Of a stretch of DNA of 40,658 nucleotides, positions 16,073 through 22,804 are shown in pieces. Each line of letters starts with the position of its first letter. Position 1 is the stretch's first letter. Origin of the DNA: a virus. A model generated the notes under the pieces. The model saw nothing but the letters and a program-made list of their open reading frames with translations, was not told the DNA's origin and ran no database searches. The translations under genes and the position numbers were made by a program. The stretch covers positions 1-40,658 of the IMG/VR virus record IMGVR_UViG_3300032160_000019; one strand, 5' to 3'.

Positions 16073-16297
16073 TCAGTTCGTGGCGCCCGCGCCCGCCGTT
16101 ACCTTTGTTGAGCCCGCGCGCTTCGCACCCTTCCGGGCGGTGGAAGAGCGCTGAGTCGCCGCGGGCTTGGCGGCGGCAGCGCCCTGGCGGAGCTCCGTCA
16201 TCGCGGAGTCGATACTCGCCGCGAACTGCTGCGCGGTCAGTCCGATGCAGTTGGCGAGGTACTCTCCGCGCGCCTGCCAGGTGTTCTTACTCGGCAT
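16073..16297 (-). CDS. Small basic protein, end of integration operon
   Basis: 74 residues: a helical N-terminal half (WQARGEYLANCIGLTAQQFA) and a basic Ala/Lys/Ser/Thr-rich tail (RSSTARKGAKRAGSTKV) that may bind nucleic acid. It has a strong ribosome site (GAGGAGG) 6 bp upstream. Repeat copy 4 lies between it and the next gene upstream. It is the last gene of the leftward operon. Function is unknown. Confidence 0.6.
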   Translation of the reverse strand: MPSKNTWQARGEYLANCIGLTAQQFAASIDSAMTELRQGAAAAKPAATQRSSTARKGAKRAGSTKVTAGAGATN

Positions 16298-16316
16298 GAA
16301 TCCTCCTCGGTCACGG

Positions 16317-16380
16317 GAATAGTTGCGAGTTGCGAGTTGCGAGTTGCGAGTGAATCTTCTCCCCTTCTCTCGCCACTATT
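16317..16380. repeat. Heptamer inverted-repeat element, copy 4
   Basis: Reading on the plus strand: ATAGTTGCGAGTTGCGAGTTGCGAG (GTTGCGA variant), the loop TGAATCTTCTCCCCTTCT, then CTCGCCACTATT. Its right edge supplies the stop codon TAG of the minus-strand gene at 16376. It spans the gap between two minus-strand genes. Confidence 0.9.
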
Positions 16381-16582
16381 CACTGTTATCGACCAACTTG
16401 GATCTTTTGTCGAGACCGTTCCAGCGCCGGATGGTCATCCGCAGCCGTTCTTTCAGCTCCTCGACCGCGGCGTAGACCTGCTCGCGCTCGCGGGGCGAGT
16501 ACGCGGGGCTCTCGACCTCGATCAGGGCGATGGCATCGAGGGCGACCCAGGCGGCATGAGCGCGGGCGTCGGCTCGGGTCAT
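16376..16582 (-). CDS. Small helical protein
   Basis: 68 residues, nearly all helical (AAWVALDAIALIEVESPAYS, EQVYAAVEELKERLRMTIRR). The start is in an ATGA overlap with the upstream gene at 16579. The last sense codons (GTGAA) run into TAG, which is the first part of the heptamer element. The gene may have been shortened by that insertion. Function is unknown. Confidence 0.6.
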   Translation of the reverse strand: MTRADARAHAAWVALDAIALIEVESPAYSPREREQVYAAVEELKERLRMTIRRWNGLDKRSKLVDNSE

Positions 16583-16836
16583 GAAGTGGTTTCCTCCACC
16601 AGCACGACTTTTGCGTCCCTGCCCGATCCCTCGAATCGGATCGGCACCGGAACGAACCCCAGCCCGAGGACACCCTCGCCCCGCCGCGACTCCTCCTGGA
16701 CCCATGCCAGGGTCGAGCATTTCGTCGCATGCTGGAGGTCTACAATCGCCATGCGGGGTCGGCGCGGCGCGTTATTGAAGATCTCCCAGTGCTGACCCAG
16801 GTATCCCACGGAATTCGCGAGTACGTACCAGCTCAT
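16579..16836 (-). CDS. Small conserved-looking phage protein
   Basis: 85 residues, alpha/beta: WYVLANSVGYLGQHWEIFNN, then RMAIVDLQHATKCSTLAWVQ, and a C-terminal hairpin (LGLGFVPVPIRFEG, KVVLVEETTS). It is coupled by 4-bp overlaps to the genes on both sides, so it belongs to a tight operon with the integrase. No family is recognised. Confidence 0.6.
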   Translation of the reverse strand: MSWYVLANSVGYLGQHWEIFNNAPRRPRMAIVDLQHATKCSTLAWVQEESRRGEGVLGLGFVPVPIRFEGSGRDAKVVLVEETTS

Positions 16837-17390
16837 GGCGCGGCTCCGATCTTCTGTCGATGTCGATGGCGCAACCGCAGCCGGGTCGCTCCTATTTGCT
16901 TGGCGCGGCACGGCCCGAATACCCGCGCGACCGCGAGCTCGTAGCGAACGATCCAGCGCTTGATGGGCGTCCGTGGCTCAGTAGTGGCGAGTGGCGAGTG
17001 GCGAGTGGCGAGTGAAGACGATTCGATTTTCTCGCCACTCCGGGCACCCGAAGGGTCGCGCAACTCGCAACTATTGGAGCAACTCGCCACTCGCAACTCG
17101 CAACTGTTCGAAGCTTTCCCGTGCGGGTGCAGGCAGCGAGTGTAAAACCGCGCGCTGGCCTCGGGCGGCAGCTTCCCCGCGGCGATCAGCTTGTCACGGA
17201 TTTCGATCAGCCGCGCGGTCCCTCCGCGCACGCCGTGCTCGCGCAGCCGCTGCACGCTGACGCGCTGGCCGAGGGCCAGCAGCTCCAGCGCGGCGGCCAG
17301 GACCTGGGCCCGCTGGGCCGAGCGCGGCAGGTGCGCGTGTTTGGGCACGCATTCGAAAGTGGTGAGCGAACCAAAAAGGTCCGAAGACAT
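16833..17390 (-). CDS. Winged-helix/KfrA-like DNA-binding protein with an in-frame heptamer insertion
   Basis: 185 residues. Residues 25-75 look like a helix-turn-helix (QRVSVQRLREHGVRGG, TARLIEIRDKLIAAG), similar in style to KfrA N-termini. Residues about 94-140 are translated from repeat copy 5 (SCELRVASCSNSCELR, SLATRHSPLATT). The native sequence then resumes (KRWIVRYELAVARVFGPCRA). The stop still forms an ATGA overlap with the next gene, so the frame is intact across the insertion. It starts 9 bp after the integrase stop with ribosome site AGGGGAA. It may regulate integration. Whether the inserted segment is tolerated or disabling cannot be judged here. Confidence 0.65.
   Translation of the reverse strand: MSSDLFGSLTTFECVPKHAHLPRSAQRAQVLAAALELLALGQRVSVQRLREHGVRGGTARLIEIRDKLIAAGKLPPEASARFYTRCLHPHGKASNSCELRVASCSNSCELRDPSGARSGEKIESSSLATRHSPLATTEPRTPIKRWIVRYELAVARVFGPCRAKQIGATRLRLRHRHRQKIGAAP
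16982..17108. repeat. Heptamer element, copy 5, inside a gene
   Basis: Four GTGGCGA units, the loop GAAGACGATTCGATTTT, an inverted unit, an interrupting CCGGGCACCCGAAGGGTCG segment, then several inverted CAACTCG/CACTCGC units. It lies wholly within the coding frame 16833-17390 and keeps it open. Confidence 0.9.
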
Positions 17391-17399
17391 GGCTTCCCC

Positions 17400-18368
17400 T
17401 CATGGGAAATGAACCTTCGCCGCGGTATCCCGTAGGACCGCGGGCAGCTCGTGCCGATAGGCGAGCTGGGTTCTGAGGTTCGAGTGCCGGAGGATGCGTT
17501 GCAGGGCGAGCTCGCCGATCCCCCACCCCTCGGCGAGGCTGGCGAAGGTGTGCCTGAAACTCTGGAACGTCAGCCCCGGCACCCCGGCCCGGAGTCCCAG
17601 GGCCTTCACCTGGTCGAGCGATTTCTCCCCGACCGGCCCCTCGAGCCAGGGACCGCGGCGGCGGACCCCGGGGAAGAGCCAGGTAGATCCACACCTGGGG
17701 ATCCAGTCCGCGAGCACCGCGGCCAGGGGCGCCGCGATCGGGATGCGAGCGGCCGAGGCGTGGGTCTTGAGCGACCGCCGGCCGTTGGTCCGGATGTCGA
17801 TCACGCCGTGCTCGAGATCCACGTCGGCCACGGCCAGGCCGAGCAGCTCCTTCCTGCGGGCCCCGGTGAACGCGAAGGCGTAGACGACCGCCCGCAGCCT
17901 GGCAGCTCGCCAGCCGCCCACCCCGCCCGCGTACTCCCGCATACTCCCGCATACTCCCGCGTACAAAGGACGGCTTTGCCCACTCCCCACTCCCCAGATC
18001 CCATCTCCCATCTCCCCATCGGCCAGGGCGAGCACGCGGGCAATCTCCCCGGCCGAGTGCACCGGCGGGTCGAGCTCCTCGACATCCCAGTCGACCCACT
18101 GGCGCGGTGACCGGAAGTCGAACGGGCTGCGCTGCAGATAGCCGGCCCCGATCGCGTAGGTGCAGGCGGCCCGCAACGACCGCAGGTAGGACTCCACCGT
18201 CGCCGGCCGGCGGCCCGGATGGGCGGCGATCCAGGCAGCGACCGACGACGGTGTCAGATCTGCCGGACGACGGCAAAGACCCCCGAACTCGCGCAGGACC
18301 TGCTCCATCTTGCGATAGGTGGCAATCCGCCGCATCGGCGGACGGTACAGGGCCAGGACCTCAGACAT
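17400..18368 (-). CDS. int: Tyrosine recombinase, phage integrase
   Basis: 322 residues from the ATG at 18368, chosen for its GGGGAGA ribosome site; an upstream ATG at 18398 is possible. The N-terminal core-binding domain is at about 1-100. Catalytic landmarks are Arg in FTGARRKELLGL, Lys in RRSLKTHASA, FQSFRHTFASL, His in LRHSNLRTQ, and Tyr in LAYRHE. In the HxxR box the first His is Gln (QSFR). About 30 residues between the N-terminal part and the first catalytic Arg are encoded by simple repeats (GDGIWGVGSGQ through MREYAGGV), an in-frame expansion. It lies beside a tRNA-Arg 3'-half that is the likely attP. It should catalyse integration at tRNA-Arg. Confidence 0.85.
   Translation of the reverse strand: MSEVLALYRPPMRRIATYRKMEQVLREFGGLCRRPADLTPSSVAAWIAAHPGRRPATVESYLRSLRAACTYAIGAGYLQRSPFDFRSPRQWVDWDVEELDPPVHSAGEIARVLALADGEMGDGIWGVGSGQSRPLYAGVCGSMREYAGGVGGWRAARLRAVVYAFAFTGARRKELLGLAVADVDLEHGVIDIRTNGRRSLKTHASAARIPIAAPLAAVLADWIPRCGSTWLFPGVRRRGPWLEGPVGEKSLDQVKALGLRAGVPGLTFQSFRHTFASLAEGWGIGELALQRILRHSNLRTQLAYRHELPAVLRDTAAKVHFP
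17924..18019. repeat. Simple-repeat insertion inside the integrase gene
   Basis: It consists of 3.4 copies of a 10-bp unit (GTACTCCCGC/ATACTCCCGC, 17931-17964), a short spacer, then CACTCCCC pairs and ATCTCCC pairs. The frame is preserved. It falls where tyrosine recombinases normally have a short linker before the first catalytic Arg. Confidence 0.75.
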
Positions 18369-18422
18369 AAACTCTCCCCATGTGTAGCTTTTCGGCATCG
18401 CAAGGTGCTCCAGAAGGGGGGA

Positions 18423-18438
18423 ACCCCGCTTGCGGGGT
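18423..18438. other. Perfect 7-bp hairpin upstream of the integrase
   Basis: ACCCCGC, TT loop, GCGGGGT. It lies between the integrase start and the att candidate. It could be a terminator-like structure in the integrase leader or an arm-site feature. No T run follows on either strand. Confidence 0.4.
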
Positions 18439-18506
18439 CGGTCCTCCTGGAAGCTCTACGAACCGAATCGCCCAGATTGCCTGCATGTACCCAATTAACC
18501 ACATCA

Positions 18507-18551
18507 CTCCGGAGCCGAAGGTTGAGGGTTCGAATCCCCCCGGGCATACCT
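18507..18551 (+). other. attP: Candidate attP: 3' half of tRNA-Arg(CCG)
   Basis: The sequence fits tRNA positions 33-73 exactly in spacing: anticodon loop T-CCG-GA, stem GCCGA, variable AGGTT, T-stem GAGGG, T-loop TTCGAAT, CCCCC, acceptor CGGGCAT, then A. No matching 5' half (D-arm or ATGCCCG acceptor strand) lies upstream, so it is not a working tRNA gene. Phages that integrate into tRNA genes carry just such a 3' half next to int, which starts 139 bp away. There is one T-stem mismatch (A50:C64). Confidence 0.7.
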
Positions 18552-18553
18552 CA

Positions 18554-18622
18554 GAGCAGTCAGCGATCAGCTCGGGAGCGATCAGCGGACAGCAATTCCT
18601 GACTGCTGACTGCTGACTGCTC
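18554..18622. repeat. Second heptamer inverted repeat (CTGACTG family)
   Basis: GAGCAGTCAGC (18554-18564) pairs with GCTGACTGCTC (18612-18622). The right arm contains three tandem TGACTGC heptamers, and the loop contains GATCAGC variants. The design is the same as the GTGGCGA element (heptamer arms, inverted) but the sequence differs. It lies directly beside the attP candidate. From 18623 to 18763 I see only a small hairpin (GCGGCC/GGCCGC, 18705-18721). Confidence 0.75.
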
Positions 18623-18763
18623 TCGATCTGACTCTTGGACGCAAGATCGCGGCGTCACACGTCTGTGCATGTGGTCTATCCTCGTGTACAGTAAGTGTGG
18701 TAACGCGGCCTTCCTGGCCGCTCGTGGGTTGTCCGGCAAAGACTCAGGCCCACGGGCGGTTTC

Positions 18764-19117
18764 TTATTTCGGGGCGCCCTTGCGCTTCGGCTTGGGGGCG
18801 TCGGCCGTGGCCTCATATCGCTCGCACGTCTTTTCCAGCGCAGCGACGGCTTTCTCGTACTTGGCGACAACAGGGTCCTTGGAGGCCTGGCCGTTGCCGG
18901 CGGCGGGCTCGGCCCCGAGGACCAGCCGGTCGAACCCCAGGAGCGGATAGCGGCTGACGCCCGTCTCCAGCTCGTCGAGGAGCTTGTCCAGCTCCTTGCG
19001 TGCCTTGTTCTGCCGTTGCTTGCACATCGATAGCGTGTAGCCAGCCTCGGAGGTCTCGGTCTCCTGGCGGCGCAGCTCCTCACGGGCGGCGCGGATTTCA
19101 TCGATCAAGTTGCTCAT
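18764..19117 (-). CDS. Coiled-coil protein, end of the early leftward operon
   Basis: 117 residues, helical, with a coiled coil at about 1-60 (LIDEIRAAREELRRQETETS, KARKELDKLLDELETG), a short loop, another helix (VVAKYEKAVAALEKTCERYE) and a Lys/Pro-rich C-terminus (PKPKRKGAPK). A good ribosome site (AGGAGAA) lies 6 bp before the ATG. It is the last gene of the replication operon. It may be a DNA-associated or scaffold-like accessory protein. No family is recognised. Confidence 0.65.
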   Translation of the reverse strand: MSNLIDEIRAAREELRRQETETSEAGYTLSMCKQRQNKARKELDKLLDELETGVSRYPLLGFDRLVLGAEPAAGNGQASKDPVVAKYEKAVAALEKTCERYEATADAPKPKRKGAPK

Positions 19118-19283
19118 GACGCTTCTCCTGGAACGAAAATGCAATCGAGAACTCGGGGTTTCGACATTTCGGGCACGGGGCGATGACCCAGGCATACTTG
19201 TGCCCGCACCGCGTGCAGGTGCGGCGGTAGCGAGGATCATCAGCGGCCGGCGGTTCAGCCCTCGCCCGTTTCCGGTCGCTCAT
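19098..19283 (-). CDS. Small zinc-ribbon protein
   Basis: 61 residues. CTRC (RRTCTRCGHKYAWV) and CPKC (APCPKCRNPEF) form a single zinc ribbon, preceded by a basic N-terminus (SDRKRARAE). The ATG at 19283 has GAAAGG upstream, and the 3' end overlaps the next gene by 20 bp. It may bind DNA, or contact RNA polymerase or the replisome, as small phage zinc ribbons often do. Confidence 0.6.
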   Translation of the reverse strand: MSDRKRARAEPPAADDPRYRRTCTRCGHKYAWVIAPCPKCRNPEFSIAFSFQEKRHEQLDR

Positions 19284-19308
19284 CAAGCGCCTTTCTCATT
19301 TCTGGGAA

Positions 19309-19501
19309 CCCCCCCCCCCCATGCGCTATGCGAATTGGCGAACAACGCGCACCTAAAAGGGGGGTTAGCTCGCGTTATTCGCATCGTTGTTCGCAAAACG
19401 CATTAGGACACCTACATGTCATAAGTGCCATTCTCAGAACGGCTTGACCTCGATTTCCGGCGCGTTGTTCGCATAATTCGCATTACTAGCAGGGGGGGGG
19501 G
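19309..19501. repeat. Long inverted repeat with poly-C/poly-G ends at the 3' end of the replication gene
   Basis: The left arm (19309-19350) is twelve C, then ATGCGCTATGCGAATTGG and CGAACAACGCGC. The right arm (19460-19501) is its near reverse complement, GCGCGTTGTTCGCATAATTC, ending in ten G. A third, partial copy of the right-arm motif lies at 19371-19402. The right arm is coding: it specifies the last residues of the DUF3987 protein (PPPASNANYANNAP). Iteron-like repeats next to a replication gene could mark an origin, or the structure could be a terminator or a mobile inverted repeat. Confidence 0.6.
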
Positions 19502-21251
19502 TGTCTACATACCACATGGATGCAGCCGGCCCACCCTTTTCTGGCTTGCGCGACTCTCTCCGGATCAGCCCTGAACGGACCATACGGCGGAGCAAAATAT
19601 TGAGGCCGTCAGCGTCCTTGTGATTGCCGAAGACCTGCCGCTGGATCTTGCTCTGACTGAGTCCCGCATCACTCGCTTGCTCGAGTGCGGCAAGCAGCCG
19701 CTCGGCGTCCGGATCGCCCAGCCGCTCGCCGAAGATGAAGTCGATCGACCGGACTGAATATGCCCATAGCTCGTGGGCTGCCTTGAGATGCACGATCTCG
19801 ATCATCTTGGTCAGGTCGGCCGCGGCATAGATTCCGGCTAGCCGCATGACCTGGGCCGGACCGCGAGCCAGGATGGCACCCAAGAGACCCGGCCGGCGCT
19901 TGCGCAGGACGCCGAGCTGCTCCTCCCAGAACTCCTGGGCCGTCGCCGACCGGCCCATCGGCGTGTCATCCCAGTGGCTAATGCCTTCCAGCGCATCCTT
20001 GAGCTGGTCGATCTTGGCGTCCATCCGGCGCCAGGGGAAAAAGACCTGGCGCTTGATCTCCTTGGATGTCTTGGTGCAGATCCAGATGAAGCGGTTCCCC
20101 AGCCCGTTGGCGATGTCATTCAGGCTGAGGTTGCTGTGGAGGTCGTCATGCGTGACATGGGCATTCACCGAGACGTGGGCCCCTGTCGCGCGGACCGGGT
20201 TCTTCTTGGAAAGGGCCGCAAGGCGGTCGGTCTCCCACGCCTGCCGCAGGACCATGCCCAGCGTCTCACTGTCGCGCTGGAAGATCGCCAGGAGCCGGGT
20301 GAATTCCGACTCGTGCATGAAAAGGCGCTTGTCGGGAACGCCGCGCAGGAACGAACCCGTGCGGGTCGTCTCCTCGTCGGCGACTTGCTCGATCAGGGCG
20401 GGTCCGGAATTGATGCCGAAGGCGATCCGGTTTTCCCAGGTGGGATCGACCTCGGTCAGGATGCGGCGGGGATAGCCCCAGCTCGTCCCCTTGCGGCCGT
20501 CGGCCGTGTTGCCGACCAGGCACAGGAAGATATTCAGGCGGTGCGTGTCGGCCTCATGGAACCAGTGGGGATGACTGCCGACCATGGAGCCGAACCCGAC
20601 CAGGAGCTGGAAGAGGATCGCGGCCGAGCTGGCCTCGGTGTAGGGCTCGATCTCGCGGACGATCTGGCCCATAACCCCGTGAAACGCCGCTTCCCCGGGC
20701 GGTGCGGGGAAGTCGCGAATGCCGTCGCTCTCTTCCGGTTCCTGGCCCTCGCAAAGACTCGACAGACGGTTGATCGTCCGCTCCAGCGCTTCACCCGCGG
20801 TGAAGAGCTGGGAATAGACGGCCCGGTTGTGGTCGTTGCTGATCTGGATCGACTGCCGGGAGATCGACTTTTGACGGACCACCTTGGCGTGATAAATGCA
20901 ATTCGCGGCATGGGGCGCGGCGGTCGTGACCGCACATAAAAAGTCATCTCCGCCCGTGGCCTGGAATTGATCTCGTCGAATCAGCTCTTCCGCCACGCTG
21001 ATCGGGTCGACGGGGTCGCCACGCTCATAGATGGCCGTCATGGAGCGGAAATAAATCTGGTGAACGTCGCGATAAAAGTCATCCGCCGAGACGTGCTGAA
21101 GGACTTCCGGGAATTTCTCGTTGTCGATCAACAATCCGGATAGCAACCAGCGTTCGGCCTCGAGGTTGTGGGGAGGAAGCTCGTGAGCAAGAGCCGCCAC
21201 GGTTGCCTGGCCATTGCCGTTGCCGTTTTCTCTCCCATTTCCCTCGCTCAT
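19434..21251 (-). CDS. DnaB N-terminal domain fused to DUF3987-type ATPase (primase-helicase-like replication protein)
   Basis: 605 residues from the ATG at 21251, in an ATGA overlap with the upstream gene. Residues 26-165 match the DnaB helicase N-terminal domain (PHNLEAERWLLSGLLID, VHQIYFRSMTAIYERGDPVD, TTAAPHAANCIYHAKVV). Residues 185-560 are a DUF3987-type P-loop region with Walker-A-like GNTADGRKGTS (about 247-257), DKRLFMHESEF and a conserved GLGNRFIWICTKTS. The C-terminus has a winged-helix-like part (AGLSQSKIQRQVF, LRRMVRSGLIRRES). It is probably the phage replicative ATPase. It is the central gene of the leftward early operon. The last residues are encoded by an inverted repeat arm. 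Confidence 0.75.
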   Translation of the reverse strand: MSEGNGRENGNGNGQATVAALAHELPPHNLEAERWLLSGLLIDNEKFPEVLQHVSADDFYRDVHQIYFRSMTAIYERGDPVDPISVAEELIRRDQFQATGGDDFLCAVTTAAPHAANCIYHAKVVRQKSISRQSIQISNDHNRAVYSQLFTAGEALERTINRLSSLCEGQEPEESDGIRDFPAPPGEAAFHGVMGQIVREIEPYTEASSAAILFQLLVGFGSMVGSHPHWFHEADTHRLNIFLCLVGNTADGRKGTSWGYPRRILTEVDPTWENRIAFGINSGPALIEQVADEETTRTGSFLRGVPDKRLFMHESEFTRLLAIFQRDSETLGMVLRQAWETDRLAALSKKNPVRATGAHVSVNAHVTHDDLHSNLSLNDIANGLGNRFIWICTKTSKEIKRQVFFPWRRMDAKIDQLKDALEGISHWDDTPMGRSATAQEFWEEQLGVLRKRRPGLLGAILARGPAQVMRLAGIYAAADLTKMIEIVHLKAAHELWAYSVRSIDFIFGERLGDPDAERLLAALEQASDAGLSQSKIQRQVFGNHKDADGLNILLRRMVRSGLIRRESRKPEKGGPAASMWYVDTPPPASNANYANNAPEIEVKPF

Positions 21252-21523
21252 CGGCGGTCCCCCTTCCCTGCGGCGCCGGCCGGCAGCGTCAGCTTCGCCA
21301 GCATGTAGCACGGGTAGTCGTCCCCGGCCTGGTAGCTTCTGATCAGGATGCCCAGCGCAACCATCTCCGTGAACACCTCCCGGTAGAGCGGCCACGGATA
21401 CCAGCCCAGTCGCCCCTCGTATCTCGCGGTGAATACACCCATCCAGCGTGGATGCTGCTGCCATACCGACTCGATCAGCAGCCGGATTCCGCGCCGGCAC
21501 ATGGGACAAGTGCAGGCAGTCAT
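21248..21523 (-). CDS. Small cysteine-containing protein upstream of the replication gene
   Basis: 91 residues. The N-terminus has CTCPMC (ACTCPMCRRGIRLLIESV), and then a winged-helix-like segment (YREVFTEMVALGILIRSYQ). A strong ribosome site (GGAAGGAGG) is present. It overlaps the next gene by ATGA, so it is translationally coupled to the DUF3987 gene and may be its partner or a loader. The zinc site is incomplete unless shared with a partner. Confidence 0.6.
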   Translation of the reverse strand: MTACTCPMCRRGIRLLIESVWQQHPRWMGVFTARYEGRLGWYPWPLYREVFTEMVALGILIRSYQAGDDYPCYMLAKLTLPAGAAGKGDRR

Positions 21524-21927
21524 CACGCACCTCCTTCCGCAAGGGTCCACACGGTCACGTCGCGGCAGGGAAGCTGGGCCCCGATCCCGTAGTGGGTCGG
21601 CGCGGTGGAACTGCACACCCGGCCGGCGGCCTCGAGCATCTCCAGCGCCGACAGCAAATCGCAGGCTGGCGCGTGCGACAGCCCCGGCAAGCGACGCAAG
21701 TCGGCCAGGTCGGCAGGCCGGCGGAGGATGCCCAGCATGTGCAGGCAGAGGTCCGGATAGACCCCGCGGCCGCCCCAGGGCGGGGGATAATCGCGTGGAA
21801 CAGTTGCGAGTTGCGAGTTGCGAGTTGCGAGTGAATCCGGGGGGAGGCCATGTCCCTGGCCGTGTTCGCTTTTCTCGCCACTCGCCACTCGCCACTCGCC
21901 ACTATTGGAGCCACTATTGCTCTTCAT
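21523..21927 (-). CDS. Winged-helix-like protein with heptamer element inserted near its N-terminus
   Basis: 134 residues. The ATG at 21927 still overlaps the upstream stop (ATGA), yet residues about 5-44 are translated from repeat copy 6 (GSNSGEWRVASGEKSE, SLATRNSQLATV). The native part resumes with YPPPWGGRGVYPDLCLHMLG and continues as a small helical/winged-helix domain (GLSHAPACDLLSALEMLEAA, GRVCSS). The insertion sits directly after the start codon region and keeps the frame. Confidence 0.6.
   Translation of the reverse strand: MKSNSGSNSGEWRVASGEKSEHGQGHGLPPDSLATRNSQLATVPRDYPPPWGGRGVYPDLCLHMLGILRRPADLADLRRLPGLSHAPACDLLSALEMLEAAGRVCSSTAPTHYGIGAQLPCRDVTVWTLAEGGA
21801..21919. repeat. Heptamer element, copy 6, inside a gene
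   Basis: Reading on the plus strand: CAGTTGCGAGTTGCGAG with four GTTGCGA units, an unusually long loop that contains GGGGGGAGGCC, then inverted ACTCGCC units ending in ACTATTGGAGCCACTATT. It lies within the frame 21523-21927. Confidence 0.9.
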
Positions 21928-22193
21928 CGCGCCACCCCCTCGCCCGAGGCGAACCGGACCTCGTCGGTCCACGCGGGCCAGTCTGCGGCGTCGACCGCGC
22001 AGCCGATCACCGTGCTGTCGGAAAGCCACACGGCGCAGGGGCCGGTCGGCAGCGGCAGCTCAATTTCGTCGCCCGCCCGGCTTGCTTTGAGCGGCGCGAT
22101 TGGATAAGATGTGAATAAGTGATCCCTGGTGCGTTTATTAAAACACGGACCGGGCACTGCGACCATATGGTCGCGTAAGTTAGGCGAGTTCAT
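21924..22193 (-). CDS. Small beta-rich protein, early operon
   Basis: 89 residues, mostly beta (AGDEIELPLPTGPCAVWLSD, STVIGCAVDAADWPAW). It has a GGAAGG ribosome site 7 bp before the ATG. It overlaps the next gene by ATGA. It is the first gene after the terminator at 22284. No family is recognised. Confidence 0.55.
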   Translation of the reverse strand: MNSPNLRDHMVAVPGPCFNKRTRDHLFTSYPIAPLKASRAGDEIELPLPTGPCAVWLSDSTVIGCAVDAADWPAWTDEVRFASGEGVAR

Positions 22194-22283
22194 CGCACCT
22201 TCCTGATTGTTGGGCCTGCTCTGAAGCGTCCGGCAAGACTCTTCTTCAGAACGGGCTGACCGACCGACTGCCACCTCCCAAGT

Positions 22284-22324
22284 CAAAAAGCCGGCGCCGC
22301 CGGGTGATGTCGGCGGCGCCGGCT
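22284..22324 (-). terminator. Rho-independent terminator, leftward
   Basis: A perfect 13-bp stem, AGCCGGCGCCGCC with GGCGGCGCCGGCT, around a 10-base loop. On the minus strand it is followed by TTTTT. It lies between two groups of leftward genes and probably attenuates the early transcript before the replication genes. Between 22194 and 22351 there is otherwise only the leader of the next gene. Confidence 0.8.
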
Positions 22325-22351
22325 ACAATCTAACGGCACTTCTCGATACGT

Positions 22352-22804
22352 TCAAGATGTTGGTCTGACCACCTTGCCGTTCCCGCCCCGGGGTTCACAC
22401 CGCGCCCAGTCCTGGTTCTCGAGATCAAGGGCACGAGCGAGAAGTCGCCTGCGTCCTCTCTCGAACGATGCGGTCACGTGGGCCACGCGCTCGGCGTGGA
22501 AGCGGTCCCTGCGGGCTTGCTCGGTTTCGACTGCAGTGGCGAGTGGCGAGTGGCGAGTGGCGAGTGAATCCATTGAATCCATCTTCCCGATGTCGGACAA
22601 AAGGTCCCGACATCGGGGGCAGACTTCACCCGACCCGACCAATCCACAGTGAATGCAGCGGGTGGGCTGGCGCATGTCATCACAACCAGGTTGCCTCCCT
22701 CGCTCGGCGACGGGCAGGCATGCACAGCGGCCGCAGACCGAGCTGGGGGCGTCGTGGGGAACGGTATCCCCGCAATGACGGCACCGGCGATACGTCGCAT
22801 TCAT
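22352..22804 (-). CDS. Double zinc-ribbon protein with a half heptamer insertion
   Basis: 150 residues. Two zinc-ribbon units lie in the first 75 residues: CRHC...CGRC (RRCRHCGDTV, SSVCGRCACL) and CIHC...CPRC (TRCIHCGLVG, GEVCPRCRDLL). Residues about 82-92 (SLATRHSPLATAV) are translated from repeat copy 7. A basic helical C-terminus follows (RFHAERVAHVTASFERGRRR). It overlaps the gene upstream by ATGA. It could be a nucleic-acid-binding early regulator. Confidence 0.6.
   Translation of the reverse strand: MNATYRRCRHCGDTVPHDAPSSVCGRCACLPVAERGRQPGCDDMRQPTRCIHCGLVGSGEVCPRCRDLLSDIGKMDSMDSLATRHSPLATAVETEQARRDRFHAERVAHVTASFERGRRRLLARALDLENQDWARCEPRGGNGKVVRPTS
22534..22570. repeat. Heptamer element, copy 7 (half element), inside a gene
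   Basis: Three GTGGCGA units followed by GTGAATC, with no inverted arm nearby. It is a half-element that lies in frame in 22352-22804 (peptide SLATRHSPLAT on the minus strand). Confidence 0.85.

Noticed and set aside
18254-18547. Minus-strand frame of 97 codons over the att region
   Set aside because: It is antisense translation of the tRNA half (a common false gene pattern beginning MPGGIRT).
18400-18551. Complete tRNA gene
   Set aside because: Only the 3' half fits a tRNA. No D-arm or 5' acceptor strand is present upstream.
19974-20939. Plus-strand open frame of 321 codons
   Set aside because: Antisense to the DnaB-N/DUF3987 gene, which has clear family motifs.
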